Assembly (NCBI GenBank): GCA_965230065.1
Contig: OZ245942.1
Coordinates: forward strand, 4,278,001-4,342,000
Source: G965230065 sp965230065
GTDB lineage: Bacteria > Bacteroidota > Bacteroidia > Cytophagales > Cyclobacteriaceae
Direction of reading: 5' to 3'
Length of the DNA stretch: 64,000 bases
How positions within the stretch are numbered: the stretch's first letter is position 1; each line of letters opens with the position of its first letter. A model generated the notes under the pieces. The model had not been told where the DNA came from and ran no database searches. It saw only the letters and a list, made by a program, of their open reading frames with translations. Both the position numbers and the translations under genes were made by a program. Positions 51,566 through 61,438 of the stretch are shown piece after piece.

Positions 51566-52930
51566 TTAATTGAGAAGGGGTAAAAAAGCAGTAGCGATGC
51601 TCAGTACCAAAAAAAAGCCACACATATCGGTGATGGTAGTAAGGATAGGGCTTGAGGCCAGGGCAGGATCCATCCCTATTTTTTTTAAAATCAAAGGAAT
51701 AGCCCCTCCAATAGATACGGCAATCAGTGTGTTGAGTGCCAACGCCCCGCCTACCACCATGCCCAGGTATGGATTGCCTTTCCACAGCCAGGCTGCCAGG
51801 CCGACCAAAAGGCCCAATACGCTTCCGTTAATCAACCCTACCGAAATCTCCTGCACCCATACCCTGAATACTTCAAAAGGCTTGACAATATTGAGTGATA
51901 ACTCCCGCATACTCACGGCCACTGCCTGGTTGCCCGAACAACCGCTCATGTCGGATATAATGGGCAAAAATACGGCAAGGGCAATCACAGAACTCAGCGT
52001 ATCCTGATAAACGGCAATCACAGAAGCCGCAATGATGTTTAAAAGGATATTGACACTTAGCCAGGACAAACGCCTTTTTGAGCGAAGAAACACGGGCATG
52101 GTGCGTAATTCCTCACCACCTACAATCCCCTGTGTCCGCATGTGTTCGGAGTCAGAACGTTCGGCAGCCGCTTCCAATACATCGCGGCGTAATACTACTC
52201 CCCGCATACGGCCGGGTTCATCAACCACAGGGACACCAAAAAATTCGTGATCGTCAAAAAAAGCCAGTAATGCATCTAGTTTTGTTTGCAGGGTAACGCT
52301 CAATGGTTTGGGAATCATGATGGTAGCAAGCACCGTATTTGGTTTTGAGAGCAGCAGGTCACGCATGCGCAAAACACCTTCCAGCTTTTCCTCTTCCGAA
52401 ACCACATAAATATATTGCACATGATAGTCAGAGTACTTATCAGCATGCTCGGTCATGTTTTCCACCACCACTTTCACGGTATCCGTAGTTTTAAAAGCCA
52501 GGTACTCGGTAATCATCAAGCCACCTGCTTCATTGGCTTCATAGGCCAGTAGCATGCGTGCGTCCTCTGCCTCTTCTGGTTCCATTTCGGCCAGAATAGC
52601 CTCCGCGTTATCTTCATTCAGTGCCGATAATAAATCGGCCTGTTCACTGCTTTGCATCTCATTCAGAATGCTGGCAGCTTCTGTGGCAGGAAGGGTAGTG
52701 ATCAATTTGCTGGCTTGTACCTCTGGAATCTCTTCCAGCAGATAGGCCGAATAATCAGGGGAAAGGGTGGAAAGCAACTGCGTTTGCTCATCGGTGGACA
52801 TGTGCGATAACGCCCTGGCCAATTCATGGGCACTGATGGATTCAATGTAGTCATCCAGCCGTTGCCTGTCGTTCTTTTGTAGTAATTCTGAAATTTTTTC
52901 CCAGTGTTTTATTGTTTCGGTTTCCTGCAT
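51566..52930 (-). CDS. mgtE: MgtE family magnesium transporter
   Basis: This 454-aa transporter has an N-terminal superhelical domain (about 20-130, with LLEEIPEVQASKLITTLPAT-type repeats), two CBS domains (about 135-255, VYVVSEEEKLEGVLRMRDLL and FGVPVVDEPGRMRGVVLRRD) and five transmembrane helices (about 285-454). The selectivity region contains AVFLPIISDMSGCSGNQAVA and SSPILTTITDMCGF. The cytoplasmic domains sense Mg2+ and gate the channel. Size and order are standard. It stands alone, 131 bp upstream of the Hpt gene start. A -7 box TATATTTG lies at 52969-52962. Confidence 0.95.
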   Translation of the reverse strand: MQETETIKHWEKISELLQKNDRQRLDDYIESISAHELARALSHMSTDEQTQLLSTLSPDYSAYLLEEIPEVQASKLITTLPATEAASILNEMQSSEQADLLSALNEDNAEAILAEMEPEEAEDARMLLAYEANEAGGLMITEYLAFKTTDTVKVVVENMTEHADKYSDYHVQYIYVVSEEEKLEGVLRMRDLLLSKPNTVLATIMIPKPLSVTLQTKLDALLAFFDDHEFFGVPVVDEPGRMRGVVLRRDVLEAAAERSDSEHMRTQGIVGGEELRTMPVFLRSKRRLSWLSVNILLNIIAASVIAVYQDTLSSVIALAVFLPIISDMSGCSGNQAVAVSMRELSLNIVKPFEVFRVWVQEISVGLINGSVLGLLVGLAAWLWKGNPYLGMVVGGALALNTLIAVSIGGAIPLILKKIGMDPALASSPILTTITDMCGFFLVLSIATAFLPLLN

Positions 52931-52961
52931 TTTTGGTAGACTTATGAGATGTATAAAGTGC

Positions 52962-52969
52962 CAAATATA
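52962..52969 (-). promoter_or_regulatory. Predicted -7 box of mgtE
   Basis: TATATTTG on the minus strand matches the Bacteroidota TAnnTTTG consensus, 32 nt before the mgtE ATG at 52930. No convincing -33 TTG lies at the usual spacing, so support is partial. No Mg2+-sensing leader fold was recognised in the short gap. Confidence 0.4.
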
Positions 52970-53041
52970 GGCAGGTGAAGAGAATAAGTAGAAAGATTGG
53001 GTAAGAGTTTATCTGTTAAATTTGTATCAAGCGTTGATGTA

Positions 53042-54457
53042 TTACTCAAGATTCCAGCCTCCGCCCAGTGCTTTGTACAATAGCACATAAGTTGAGAGTA
53101 ATTGTTGTTGTTTAGCAGCTAAATTTTGTGCGGCATTAAAAGCTTGTCTTTGTTGTTCAAGATATTCCAGATAAGAAGTAACGCCTTTGTCGTAACGTTC
53201 AAAAGAAAGAAATTCTCCGTTGTTGGCTGCATCAAGGCGTTGCGATGCTGCTATTATTTCCTGCTTCAGTGTTTCTATTTGAATCAACGCGTCTTCTACC
53301 TCCCTGAAAGCATTGATAGCCGTAGCCTGATAATTGAGAATAGCCTGGCGGGCACTGCTTTCTTCAAATTTTACCCGGAGCAGGTTCTGGTTCCAGTAAA
53401 ATAAAGGTGCCAGTAAAGAGCCTCCGATGTTCCAGGCCGCTCCATTACCTGTAATGTCTGAAAGGTCGGTACTGGCTACCCCAAAAAGTCCGGTAAGACT
53501 GATAGCAGGTAAGCGTTGTGCCTTTGCCACACCTACCAGTGCATTGGAAGCTACAATATCTTGTTCGGCAGCCACAATGTCGGGCCGGCGATAGAGCAAG
53601 TCACTGGGAATACCTGCCGGGATATCCAGTACAAAATCCTGTTCTTCCAAAGGCTTACCCACCAGGATTCTTCCAGGATTATTACCCAATAAAACACTCA
53701 GGGCATGCTCGGTTTGGTAAATTTGACGTGTAAAAAAAGGAACAGCCTCCGCGGCAATTGCCCGTTGCACCTGTGCCTGGTTTACGTCTATTTCAGGGAT
53801 AATGCCTCTGTCAAACCTGGCCTGAATAATCCTGAGTGTACTGTCACGTGTGGCCAAAGTTTGCGTGGCAATCTTGTATTGCTTCCTGAATTCAAGGAGA
53901 CGGAAATAAGTTTGAGCAATTGAGCTGATTAAGCTGATTTTTACAGCCCTGAGGCCTTCTTGGGTTGCTAAATAATTAGCTGCGGCAGCTTCGTTTAAGC
54001 GTCGCAGTTTGCCCCAAAAATCAATTTCCCATCTTACATTTCCGGTAATGCTGATGGCATTGGTTACCTCTCCCAACGGAATTCCCTGATAGTTACCTCT
54101 GGATATATTTCCCTGTACATCAAACTTTGGGAGCATCTCCCGTCGCTGAATGCTGAGCATATAACTGGCTTGCGTTACCGCTTCCATCGCAATTTGGGCA
54201 TCCTGATTATTTGCCAGTCCTGTTTTAATCAGGGTATCCAGCACCGGATCATCAAACAACGTCCACCACCGTAATTCATTGGCCGAGTCCAGCACTACCG
54301 AATCGGTATTAATAATTACCTGAGAGATGGTTTGGGTTGTGTCATCAAAATAATAACCGTTGGGTGAGCGGAGAGTAGTCCCCGAATAATTCTTGCCTAC
54401 TTTACATCCGGTAGTTATGATAACAATTAGAAAAATGGCAGGAAAAATATGTTTCAT
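53042..54457 (-). CDS. RND efflux outer-membrane factor lipoprotein (NodT/OprM type)
   Basis: This 471-aa TolC-like outer-membrane channel has lipobox VIITTGC (Cys18). The two repeated OEP domains are visible with GNVRWEIDFWGKLRRLNEAA and LLYRRPDIVAAEQDIVASNA, the hallmark segments of the family, and end LLSTYVLLYKALGGGW. It forms the exit duct of the pump encoded by the two upstream genes. It starts 17 bp after the RND permease stop and is the last gene of the three-gene operon. Confidence 0.95.
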   Translation of the reverse strand: MKHIFPAIFLIVIITTGCKVGKNYSGTTLRSPNGYYFDDTTQTISQVIINTDSVVLDSANELRWWTLFDDPVLDTLIKTGLANNQDAQIAMEAVTQASYMLSIQRREMLPKFDVQGNISRGNYQGIPLGEVTNAISITGNVRWEIDFWGKLRRLNEAAAANYLATQEGLRAVKISLISSIAQTYFRLLEFRKQYKIATQTLATRDSTLRIIQARFDRGIIPEIDVNQAQVQRAIAAEAVPFFTRQIYQTEHALSVLLGNNPGRILVGKPLEEQDFVLDIPAGIPSDLLYRRPDIVAAEQDIVASNALVGVAKAQRLPAISLTGLFGVASTDLSDITGNGAAWNIGGSLLAPLFYWNQNLLRVKFEESSARQAILNYQATAINAFREVEDALIQIETLKQEIIAASQRLDAANNGEFLSFERYDKGVTSYLEYLEQQRQAFNAAQNLAAKQQQLLSTYVLLYKALGGGWNLE

Positions 54458-54474
54458 TGGTTTTTGGGTTGGGC

Positions 54475-57400
54475 CTACTTATTTCTTTTTTCTTCGTATT
54501 TCCCCAATTTACCAATTAACACAAAGAATTGGGGATATATAAAAACACCAATCAGGGTGGCTACGCCAATGCCGCCCAATAAGGCCACACCCATTACTTT
54601 TCTGGCTTCAGCCCCTGAGCCAGAGGCAAAAATCAATGGTAAAATGCCTAATATGAAAGAAAATACTGTCATGAGAATTGGGCGGAAACGAAGCCTGGCC
54701 GATTCTACCGCTGCATCAAACAGTGTCATGCCTTCGTCAAATTTAATTTTGGCAAACTCAACAATCAATATGGCATTTTTAGCGGCCATGGCAATCAGCA
54801 TAACCAGGGATATTTGGGCAAATACATTCAGTTCGTATGATTCGCTGAAAAACCTGAAAACATATAAGAACAGGAAAGCGCCAAAAATGGCAAAAGGAGT
54901 TCCTAACAAAATGCTAAAAGGTAAGGACCAACTTTCGTATTGGGCAGCCAAAATCAGAAACACAAAAACCAGTGAGAAAATGAAAACAACAGAAGCTGAT
55001 CCTGACGAATGTTTTTCCTGATATGACATATTGGCCCAGGCATAACTCATATCCTCGGGTAGCACTTCCTGTGCTACTTCTTCCAGGGCTTTCAGGGCCT
55101 GTGACGAGCTAAAGCCCGGAGCAGGTGAGCCTGTTACTTCCGCAGACCGGAACAGGTTGAACCGGTTGGTATACTCGGGTCCTGCAATTTGTTCTACTGA
55201 GAGGAGGGTACTAATTGGTACAGATTGCCCTTCAGCATTTTTTAGAAAGAATACGCCCAGGCCTTTTTCGTTTTGCCTGTACTCAGGCTCGGCCTGAATA
55301 TAAGCTTTGTATAAGCGCCCAAACCGATTAAAATCATTGACATAAGCCCCGCCCAGGAAAGCGCCGATGGTGGTATAAAGGTCATTTAGGCTTACGCCTG
55401 TTTTTAGAATTTTATCAGTATCAATATTGATAAACTTCTGTGGAACAGTAGCCTGAAAAGGGCTGAAAGCAGAAGCGATTTCGGGCCTGCTCATAGCTGC
55501 CCTTACAAAGGCATTTGTGTTTTCGGCCAGGTAAGCCGGAGCGTTACCAAGCCTGTCTTGCAACATGATAGAAAAGCCTGAGCCACTTCCGAGCCCCGGA
55601 ATGGCAGGGGGGCCAAAGGCAAATGCCTGTGCCTCTTTGATATTTTGATTGAGCACAATGCTGATTTTTCTGGTCAGTTCTTTCGCCGTGAGTTCACGTT
55701 CTTCCCAGTCTTTCAGGGTAACAAACATAAAACCTGCGTTGGTAGACATCGCTCCGGTCAATAAACTAAAACCCGAGGCAGTGGTTACCATATCTATTTG
55801 TTCTTCCCGGGCTAAAATCGCTTCAATTTTCTTAGCTACTTCATCAGTTCTTTGCAAAGAAGCTGCATCCGGGAGCTGGATGTTTACATACATATAGCCC
55901 ATATCCTCTTCAGGAATAAACCCGCCCGGTACCTGGGTTCCTAAAAAAACGGCTGCTATAGAAACCAGTACCAGAAATACTACGCCTCTCGTGAGTTTCC
56001 CGGTAATTATTTTGGTCCAGGCAGTATACCCTTCGGTAACTTTATCGAACCTGTAATTGAAAGCAGCGAAAAACTTACCCAACACTCCGGAGGAAGGCAC
56101 TTGTTTTTTTAATAACAAAGAACAAAGCGCCGGACTCAGGGTAAGTGCATTGATGGATGAAAAGAAGACAGAAACAGCTACTGTAATGGCGAATTGCTGG
56201 TACAACCGCCCGGTAATGCCTGCCATGGTAGCGACCGGAATAAATACGGCAATGAGCACCAGTGTAGTGGCAATCACCGGAGCTGTTACTTCTTTCATAG
56301 CATGCGAGGTTGCCTCTTTGGGAGACATGCCATTTTCAATATTTACCTGTACGGCTTCCACCACCACAATAGCGTCATCCACCACGATTCCAATAGCGAG
56401 TACCAGTCCTAATAAAGAAAGCACATTGATAGAAAACCCAAGCAGGGGAAAAAGCATAAAGGCCCCGATCAGGGAAACGGGAATTGCCAGCGTAGGAATT
56501 AATGTGGCCCGCCAGTCTTGTATAAAGATAAACACAACAAAAATCACCAATGCCAGTGCTACGACTAAGGTAACGAGGATTTCTTCAATACCGGCTGTAA
56601 TGGGTTTGGTAGAGTCAAGGGAAACCGTATGTTCCATGCCTTCGGGAAACCGCTGGGATAATTCAGTCATTTTTGCAGTTACCTGTTCGGCCAGTGCCAC
56701 AGCATTGGAACCGGGTGCCTGGTAAATCGATAGGATACTGCACTCCTTGCCATTCATCCGGGTAAATGCAGTATACGTTTCAACCCCTAATTCTACCCTG
56801 GCAATATCTTTAATGCGCACCTGGCTTCCGTCAGGGTTAGACCTGACAACAATATTTCCAAACTCGGCTTCGGTTTGCAGACGGTCAGGAAGGCGAACTG
56901 TATAGGTAAATTCAGTACCGGGAGGAGCGGGTTCTGCTCCAAATTTACCACCGGGTACTATTACATTTTGTGCCCTCACGGCATTGAGCATTTCAGGAAT
57001 GGTAATACCCAGCTTAGCCAGCAAGTCGGGTTTTACCCAAATACGCATGGAGTAATCGCTACTTCCCAAAACATCCACCCGGCCCACTCCCGGAATCCTG
57101 GACAGCTCATCTTTGATATTGATAAGGGCATAGTTTCCCAAAAAATTTTGATCGTACCTCCCATTGGGTGAGGTTAGGGTAATCAGCATCAAAATATTGG
57201 GTAATGATTTTGCTGTTTTTACCCCCAATCGTTTTACTTCTTCAGGAAGCTTGGCTGTTGCCGCTGAAACCCTGTTTTGTGCAAATACGGTATTCAGGTC
57301 TGGGTCTGTGCCTACCTCGAATGACACATCAATGGCCATGGTGCCATCGTTGGCATTGGTAGACTTCATATATATCATATTATCCACGCCATTGATTTCC

Positions 57401-57621
57401 TGTTCCAGTGGAGAGGCTACCGACTGTTCTACACTAATGGCATTGGCCCCCGTGTAGGCAGTACTTACCCGCACTACAGGAGGAGTGATATTAGGATATT
57501 GCTCAATGGGCAGCGTAGTAATGGATACCATCCCTACAATCACCAGAATAATGGCCATGACAATGGCAACAATAGGGCGTTTTACAAAAAAGTGGAGCTG
57601 CTCTTTTTCCAGGTCAGACAT
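54475..57621 (-). CDS. RND-family multidrug efflux permease (HAE1/AcrB type)
   Basis: This 1048-aa inner-membrane proton antiporter has 12 transmembrane helices and two large periplasmic loops. It starts with FFVKRPIVAIVMAIILVIVG and YPNITPPVVRVSTAYTGANA. The proton-relay aspartates are in IGIVVDDAIVVVE (transmembrane helix 4), and the partner lysine lies in MLIAMAAKNAILIVEFA. The length is exactly that of the HAE1 hydrophobe/amphiphile subfamily. It exports drugs, bile-salt-like detergents or dyes with its adaptor 11 bp upstream and channel 17 bp downstream. Confidence 0.97.
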   Translation of the reverse strand: MSDLEKEQLHFFVKRPIVAIVMAIILVIVGMVSITTLPIEQYPNITPPVVRVSTAYTGANAISVEQSVASPLEQEINGVDNMIYMKSTNANDGTMAIDVSFEVGTDPDLNTVFAQNRVSAATAKLPEEVKRLGVKTAKSLPNILMLITLTSPNGRYDQNFLGNYALINIKDELSRIPGVGRVDVLGSSDYSMRIWVKPDLLAKLGITIPEMLNAVRAQNVIVPGGKFGAEPAPPGTEFTYTVRLPDRLQTEAEFGNIVVRSNPDGSQVRIKDIARVELGVETYTAFTRMNGKECSILSIYQAPGSNAVALAEQVTAKMTELSQRFPEGMEHTVSLDSTKPITAGIEEILVTLVVALALVIFVVFIFIQDWRATLIPTLAIPVSLIGAFMLFPLLGFSINVLSLLGLVLAIGIVVDDAIVVVEAVQVNIENGMSPKEATSHAMKEVTAPVIATTLVLIAVFIPVATMAGITGRLYQQFAITVAVSVFFSSINALTLSPALCSLLLKKQVPSSGVLGKFFAAFNYRFDKVTEGYTAWTKIITGKLTRGVVFLVLVSIAAVFLGTQVPGGFIPEEDMGYMYVNIQLPDAASLQRTDEVAKKIEAILAREEQIDMVTTASGFSLLTGAMSTNAGFMFVTLKDWEERELTAKELTRKISIVLNQNIKEAQAFAFGPPAIPGLGSGSGFSIMLQDRLGNAPAYLAENTNAFVRAAMSRPEIASAFSPFQATVPQKFINIDTDKILKTGVSLNDLYTTIGAFLGGAYVNDFNRFGRLYKAYIQAEPEYRQNEKGLGVFFLKNAEGQSVPISTLLSVEQIAGPEYTNRFNLFRSAEVTGSPAPGFSSSQALKALEEVAQEVLPEDMSYAWANMSYQEKHSSGSASVVFIFSLVFVFLILAAQYESWSLPFSILLGTPFAIFGAFLFLYVFRFFSESYELNVFAQISLVMLIAMAAKNAILIVEFAKIKFDEGMTLFDAAVESARLRFRPILMTVFSFILGILPLIFASGSGAEARKVMGVALLGGIGVATLIGVFIYPQFFVLIGKLGKYEEKRNK

Positions 57622-57632
57622 ATTTGGGGTAA

Positions 57633-58784
57633 TTATTTATCGATTTGAGAGTCAAATGCAATGAGTTCCGGAGAAATTGTCATGCCTTCCCTTACCCTTT
57701 GTATACCTTCAATGAGCACTTTTTCACCCATTTGCAATCCGGAACGGACCAGGTATAAATCTACATATTCAGCATCAGTATGAATCGGTTTCCGGACAAC
57801 TTTATTTTCATCGTCAATCACATATACAAAATGATTGCCTTGTAGTTCCGATACACATTTCTGGGGGATCACCAGGCCATTTTCTTCCTGGAATGTAATC
57901 CTGACTTTGGCAAATTGTCCGGGTTTTATCAGTTGATTGGGGTTTGGAAAGGTAGTTTGTACCAAAATAGAACCTGTGGATGGGTCTACTTCCCTGTTGA
58001 TAAAATCCAGGCGCCCTCTTTCGCCATATACAAGCCCATCGGAAAGCACAAGCTGAATGCTGATATTTTCAGAGATTTTGTCAGGAACCCGGTCGGCAGA
58101 TATCTGTCTGTTTGCAATGGCAGTTCTCGCAATTCTTAAATAATTGCTTTCCGTCAGGTGAAACTGTACATGCACTGAGTCGATGCGGGAAACCGTATTG
58201 AGGATGACGGGGTTGGGCTGTCGGCCGACAAACTCACCTGCTTTGGCCAGGGTTTTTCCGATAGTTCCCCGGATGGGGGAATGAATACGGGTATATCCCT
58301 TGTTAATTTCTGCCATTCTCACGTTAGCCCTGGCAGCTTCTACTTGCGCGTTTGCCGCTTTGTAAGCGGCTATCGCATCATCAAGGTCTCTTTTAGATAC
58401 CGCATTGATTTCAGCCAAGGGCCTGATACGGTTTAAGTGGCTTTCTGCATTTACAGCGGCTATTTCAGCCTGGGCCAATTCACTTTTGCGCGCAGCAACG
58501 CTTTCCTGAAATGGTTGTGAGTCTATGGTATACAGGAGTTGCCCTTTATCAACGGTGCTTCCTTCCCTGAAGTCTACCGATTCCAGATAACCCTCTACCC
58601 TTGCCCTGATGGGTATGTCAAAATAACCATATACCTGCCCTACAAAATCATTAGAAATGGGAACGTTCCGGGATTCAACTTCCACTACTTTTAGCTGTTG
58701 TGGAGGGGGAGGGGTTTGAGGCTTATCATTGGAACAAGCCAGTGACAGGCTTGTCATAAGTACGAAGAGTAGTAGCAGTTTCAT
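57633..58784 (-). CDS. RND efflux periplasmic adaptor lipoprotein (membrane fusion protein)
   Basis: This 383-aa lipoprotein has lipobox LSLAC (Cys17). It has a barrel-sandwich hybrid region (VEGYLESVDFREGSTVDKGQ and RIHSPIRGTIGKTLAKAGEF), an alpha-helical hairpin (about 95-165, AQAEIAAVNAESHLNRIRPL) and a beta-barrel plus membrane-proximal domain ending VREGMTISPELIAF. It bridges the permease and the outer-membrane channel. It is first in the pump operon. No TetR or AraC regulator is adjacent. A -7 box TAGATTTG lies 28 nt upstream (58820-58813). Confidence 0.95.
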   Translation of the reverse strand: MKLLLLFVLMTSLSLACSNDKPQTPPPPQQLKVVEVESRNVPISNDFVGQVYGYFDIPIRARVEGYLESVDFREGSTVDKGQLLYTIDSQPFQESVAARKSELAQAEIAAVNAESHLNRIRPLAEINAVSKRDLDDAIAAYKAANAQVEAARANVRMAEINKGYTRIHSPIRGTIGKTLAKAGEFVGRQPNPVILNTVSRIDSVHVQFHLTESNYLRIARTAIANRQISADRVPDKISENISIQLVLSDGLVYGERGRLDFINREVDPSTGSILVQTTFPNPNQLIKPGQFAKVRITFQEENGLVIPQKCVSELQGNHFVYVIDDENKVVRKPIHTDAEYVDLYLVRSGLQMGEKVLIEGIQRVREGMTISPELIAFDSQIDK

Positions 58785-58812
58785 GGTGGCAGGATTTGAA
58801 CCTTTGATGAGC

Positions 58813-58820
58813 CAAATCTA
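58813..58820 (-). promoter_or_regulatory. Predicted -7 box of the RND efflux operon
   Basis: TAGATTTG on the minus strand fits TAnnTTTG, about 28 nt before the adaptor ATG at 58784. The -33 region is not clear. No operator-like palindrome was recognised around it. Confidence 0.4.
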
Positions 58821-58931
58821 AGGAAAAAATGCATAATGTGGAGAATTAATTTAAGTATTGTGCACCTTTAGCCAATAGGTTGGGTTTGCCATACCACTTT
58901 TTTATAAAATACAGGGTAACTACCCGGGGTT

Positions 58932-59246
58932 TTATTCTACATCCAAATGACGGATCATAAATTCCATGGGCATCATTCCGTAAACTTTACAGATGAGCAG
59001 GAAGCAGATAAGGCCCAGGCAATTACGTGCCCATTCAAAATCAGTGCTGATGAAAGTGTAATGGAAGTGAAATTTGATAAAAAAGATCAGCAGGGTGAAA
59101 CCAAGCGTACTTACCAGGGTGGCAAGCAAATAAAAACCAAATAAATTGGGAGGATGCCAGCCAGAAACCAGTTTGATAAAACCCAATACAAAAAAATACT
59201 GGACAAAAAGGATGACAATGGAAATGAAGAAGATATCTACCGTCAT
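58932..59246 (-). CDS. Small membrane protein of unknown function
   Basis: I do not recognise a family. From the ATG at 59246 (MTVDIFFISIVILFVQYFFV) the protein has 104 aa and three or four predicted membrane segments: about 5-25, 37-58 (FGFYLLATLVSTLGFTLLIF) and 75-95 (ARNCLGLICFLLICKVYGMM). It ends in a short soluble tail (MEFMIRHLDVE). It lies between the efflux operon and the divergent argB with no close neighbour, so context gives no function. An ATG at 59276 would add 10 residues. It could be non-functional, but the spaced hydrophobic helices argue for a real gene. Confidence 0.55.
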   Translation of the reverse strand: MTVDIFFISIVILFVQYFFVLGFIKLVSGWHPPNLFGFYLLATLVSTLGFTLLIFFIKFHFHYTFISTDFEWARNCLGLICFLLICKVYGMMPMEFMIRHLDVE

Positions 59247-59368
59247 TGTACTGCTTGTTTTGTAATAACAAAGCAAAAAGCGAGCCTTTGCTTACCTGCC
59301 TGAGAAAATTCCTTTATTAATATATTCGTTTTCCTGAGCGATAAGGTTATGTTGCGTTGGATGTTGGT

Positions 59369-59376
59369 TATATTTG
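59369..59376 (+). promoter_or_regulatory. Predicted -7 box upstream of argB
   Basis: TATATTTG at 59369-59376 matches TAnnTTTG, about 125 nt before the argB ATG. A TTG at 59352-59354 is closer (14 nt) than the ideal 19-20 nt, so the promoter is only partly supported. The 125-nt leader is AT-rich and no arginine-responsive site was recognised. Confidence 0.4.
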
Positions 59377-59501
59377 TAGATTGTGAAGAGTAAAAAGATA
59401 AACGATATTAGTTAATCGTTATTGGTTATTCAGGGCTTGTTTACATTTATTCAAGCTCTCATTACAATAATATTTAACAAATAACTATCAACAAAAAATT
59501 C

Positions 59502-60290
59502 ATGAAACCTACGGTAAATATTGTGAAAATAGGGGGCAAGGTAATTGAAGAAAAAGAAACCTTACAGCGTTTTCTTGCTGATTTTGCGCGAGTGCAGGGG
59601 CCGAAAGTATTGGTACACGGAGGAGGAAGGACCGCTACTGAGCTGGCTGCCAAACTCGGCATTGCCTCCCAAATGGTTGAAGGGCGCCGCATCACCGATG
59701 CATCAACCTTGGAAGTAGTAACCATGGTTTATGGCGGGCTTGTCAACAAAAATATTGTAGCTGCATTACAAGGCCTGGAGTGTAATGCCCTTGGGCTTAC
59801 GGGGGCCGACCTGAACTGCATACTGTCCGAAAAAAGAAACCCGAAACCGCTTGACTATGGTTTTGTAGGTGATATAATGGCTGTGAATGCCATTGCGCTT
59901 GCCAACCTGTTGCGCCAGGGTATTACGCCGGTGCTGGCCCCGCTTACCCATAACAAAAAAGGAGAGCTGCTCAATACCAATGCTGATACCATTGCTGCGC
60001 GGGTGGCCGTTGCATTAGGTAAAGTGTTTGATGTGGTACTCAGTTATTGTTTCGAGAAAAAAGGAGTATTGAAAAATGTGCAGGATGATGACTCAGTGAT
60101 TGCCAACATCAATACCAAAGATTTAGAACTCATGAAAGCCAATGGCACCATTGCTGATGGAATGATCCCTAAACTGGATAATGCTTTCGACACGCTCAAT
60201 GCAGGCGTTGAGAAAGTACACATCATGCACCATACTGCGGTGCGCGATTTGGGAACTGCTACATTTACCGGTACTACATTATGTCTCTAA
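59502..60290 (+). CDS. argB: N-acylglutamate kinase (ArgB; acetyl- or succinylglutamate kinase)
   Basis: This 262-aa amino-acid kinase phosphorylates N-acylglutamate in the second step of arginine synthesis. The ATP-phosphate-binding Lys9-x-Gly-Gly (VKIGGK), the VHGGGRTATELAAKLGI substrate loop, GLTGADLNCI and LAPLTHNKKGELLNTNADTI are clear. Length is typical of a non-regulated ArgB without the N-terminal helix of arginine-sensitive forms. In Bacteroides the pathway uses succinylated intermediates, so the acyl group here could be succinyl; the sequence alone does not decide. It overlaps the M20 deacylase gene by 10 bp, so the two are coupled. Confidence 0.95.
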   Translation: MKPTVNIVKIGGKVIEEKETLQRFLADFARVQGPKVLVHGGGRTATELAAKLGIASQMVEGRRITDASTLEVVTMVYGGLVNKNIVAALQGLECNALGLTGADLNCILSEKRNPKPLDYGFVGDIMAVNAIALANLLRQGITPVLAPLTHNKKGELLNTNADTIAARVAVALGKVFDVVLSYCFEKKGVLKNVQDDDSVIANINTKDLELMKANGTIADGMIPKLDNAFDTLNAGVEKVHIMHHTAVRDLGTATFTGTTLCL

Positions 60291-61372
60291 ACGCTGAAAT
60301 GGTTGCTGAAGTAAATCAAAAGTCAGCAGAGGCTGTTGCGTTGCTGGAAAAGCTCATTGCTATTCCCTCTTTGAGCCGTGAAGAAGACAAAACAGCCGAT
60401 TTACTATATGATTACCTAAAACAAAAAGGAGTACAACCCAAACGCAAGCAAAATAATGTGTGGGCGTTTGCTGATGATTATCAGGAAGGCCGACCAACTA
60501 TTCTATTGAACTCTCATCATGATACAGTGAAACCTGCTGCTTCCTGGTCGGTAGATCCGTTTACGCCTGTGCAGCAAGGTGGAAAGCTGATTGGGTTGGG
60601 CAGTAACGATGCAGGCGGGCCGTTGGTGGCTTTGCTGCATACTTTTTTGATATTGAATGCCGTGAAAGGTCGTGGTTACAATCTGGTATTTGCCGCCACC
60701 GCCGAAGAAGAAATATCCGGAAAAAACGGTGTTGTGATTACTTTGCCAGAACTGGGCAACATTGACCTGGCCATTGTGGGTGAGCCTACGCAAATGCAGA
60801 TGGCCGTAGCCGAAAAAGGTTTGATGGTTATTGATGGCATTGCCAAAGGCATATCTGGCCATGCTGCCCGTAATGAAGGAAAAAATGCTATTTACATCGC
60901 TTTGCAGGATATTGGGTGGTTGCGTACTTTTCAATTTCCTAAAAAATCGGAAACCCTGGGGAGTATCAACGTTGCTGTGACGCAAATTAACGCCGGTACG
61001 CAGCACAATGTGGTGCCGGATGCCTGCACTTTTGTAATAGACGTACGCACCCATGAGGAGTATACCAACCAGGAAGTATTTGAAATATTACAAAAAAACA
61101 CGCAATCAGAACTGAAAGCCCGTTCTTTTCGGTTAAATGCTTCCGGTATTCCCTTAGGCCACCCGATCGTGAAGAAAGGACAGCAACTGGGCATGCGGTA
61201 TTACGGTTCGCCTACGCTTTCAGACCAGGCGTTGATGAGCGGTTTCCCTTCCCTCAAAATAGGCCCGGGAGACTCGACCCGTTCCCATACGGCCGATGAG
61301 TTTATTTATTTGGATGAAATCGAACAAGGGATTGCTCAGTATGTTGCGTTATTGCTGGGGTTGGATTTTTAA
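60281..61372 (+). CDS. M20-family deacylase of arginine synthesis (ArgE-type)
   Basis: This 363-aa di-zinc peptidase-like enzyme has His79-x-Asp81 (NSHHDTV), the bridging Asp110 (GSNDAGG), the Glu142-144 cluster (ATAEEEISG), a lid domain and a C-terminal IGPGDSTRSHTADEF with the last metal His. Overlap with argB supports a role in removing the acyl group from N-acylornithine or, as in Bacteroides and Xanthomonas, from N-acylcitrulline. That detail depends on whether the organism uses the transcarbamylase-first pathway, which cannot be seen here. Its start ATG lies inside the argB 3' end. Confidence 0.9.
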   Translation: MSLNAEMVAEVNQKSAEAVALLEKLIAIPSLSREEDKTADLLYDYLKQKGVQPKRKQNNVWAFADDYQEGRPTILLNSHHDTVKPAASWSVDPFTPVQQGGKLIGLGSNDAGGPLVALLHTFLILNAVKGRGYNLVFAATAEEEISGKNGVVITLPELGNIDLAIVGEPTQMQMAVAEKGLMVIDGIAKGISGHAARNEGKNAIYIALQDIGWLRTFQFPKKSETLGSINVAVTQINAGTQHNVVPDACTFVIDVRTHEEYTNQEVFEILQKNTQSELKARSFRLNASGIPLGHPIVKKGQQLGMRYYGSPTLSDQALMSGFPSLKIGPGDSTRSHTADEFIYLDEIEQGIAQYVALLLGLDF

Positions 61373-61438
61373 GGGCTTGCAAATCATCATCTTTTTATAT
61401 ATCCTTTCTGCCATAATTTTTGCTAATTTTCAGATTAC

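Noticed and set aside
54449..55021. 190-codon plus-strand frame inside the RND permease gene
   Set aside because: It lies antisense to a clear AcrB-type gene with full conserved motifs; the antisense peptide shows no domain.
56057..56725. 222-codon plus-strand frame antisense to the RND permease
   Set aside because: Low-complexity Ser/Thr/Ala composition typical of an antisense shadow; no independent support.
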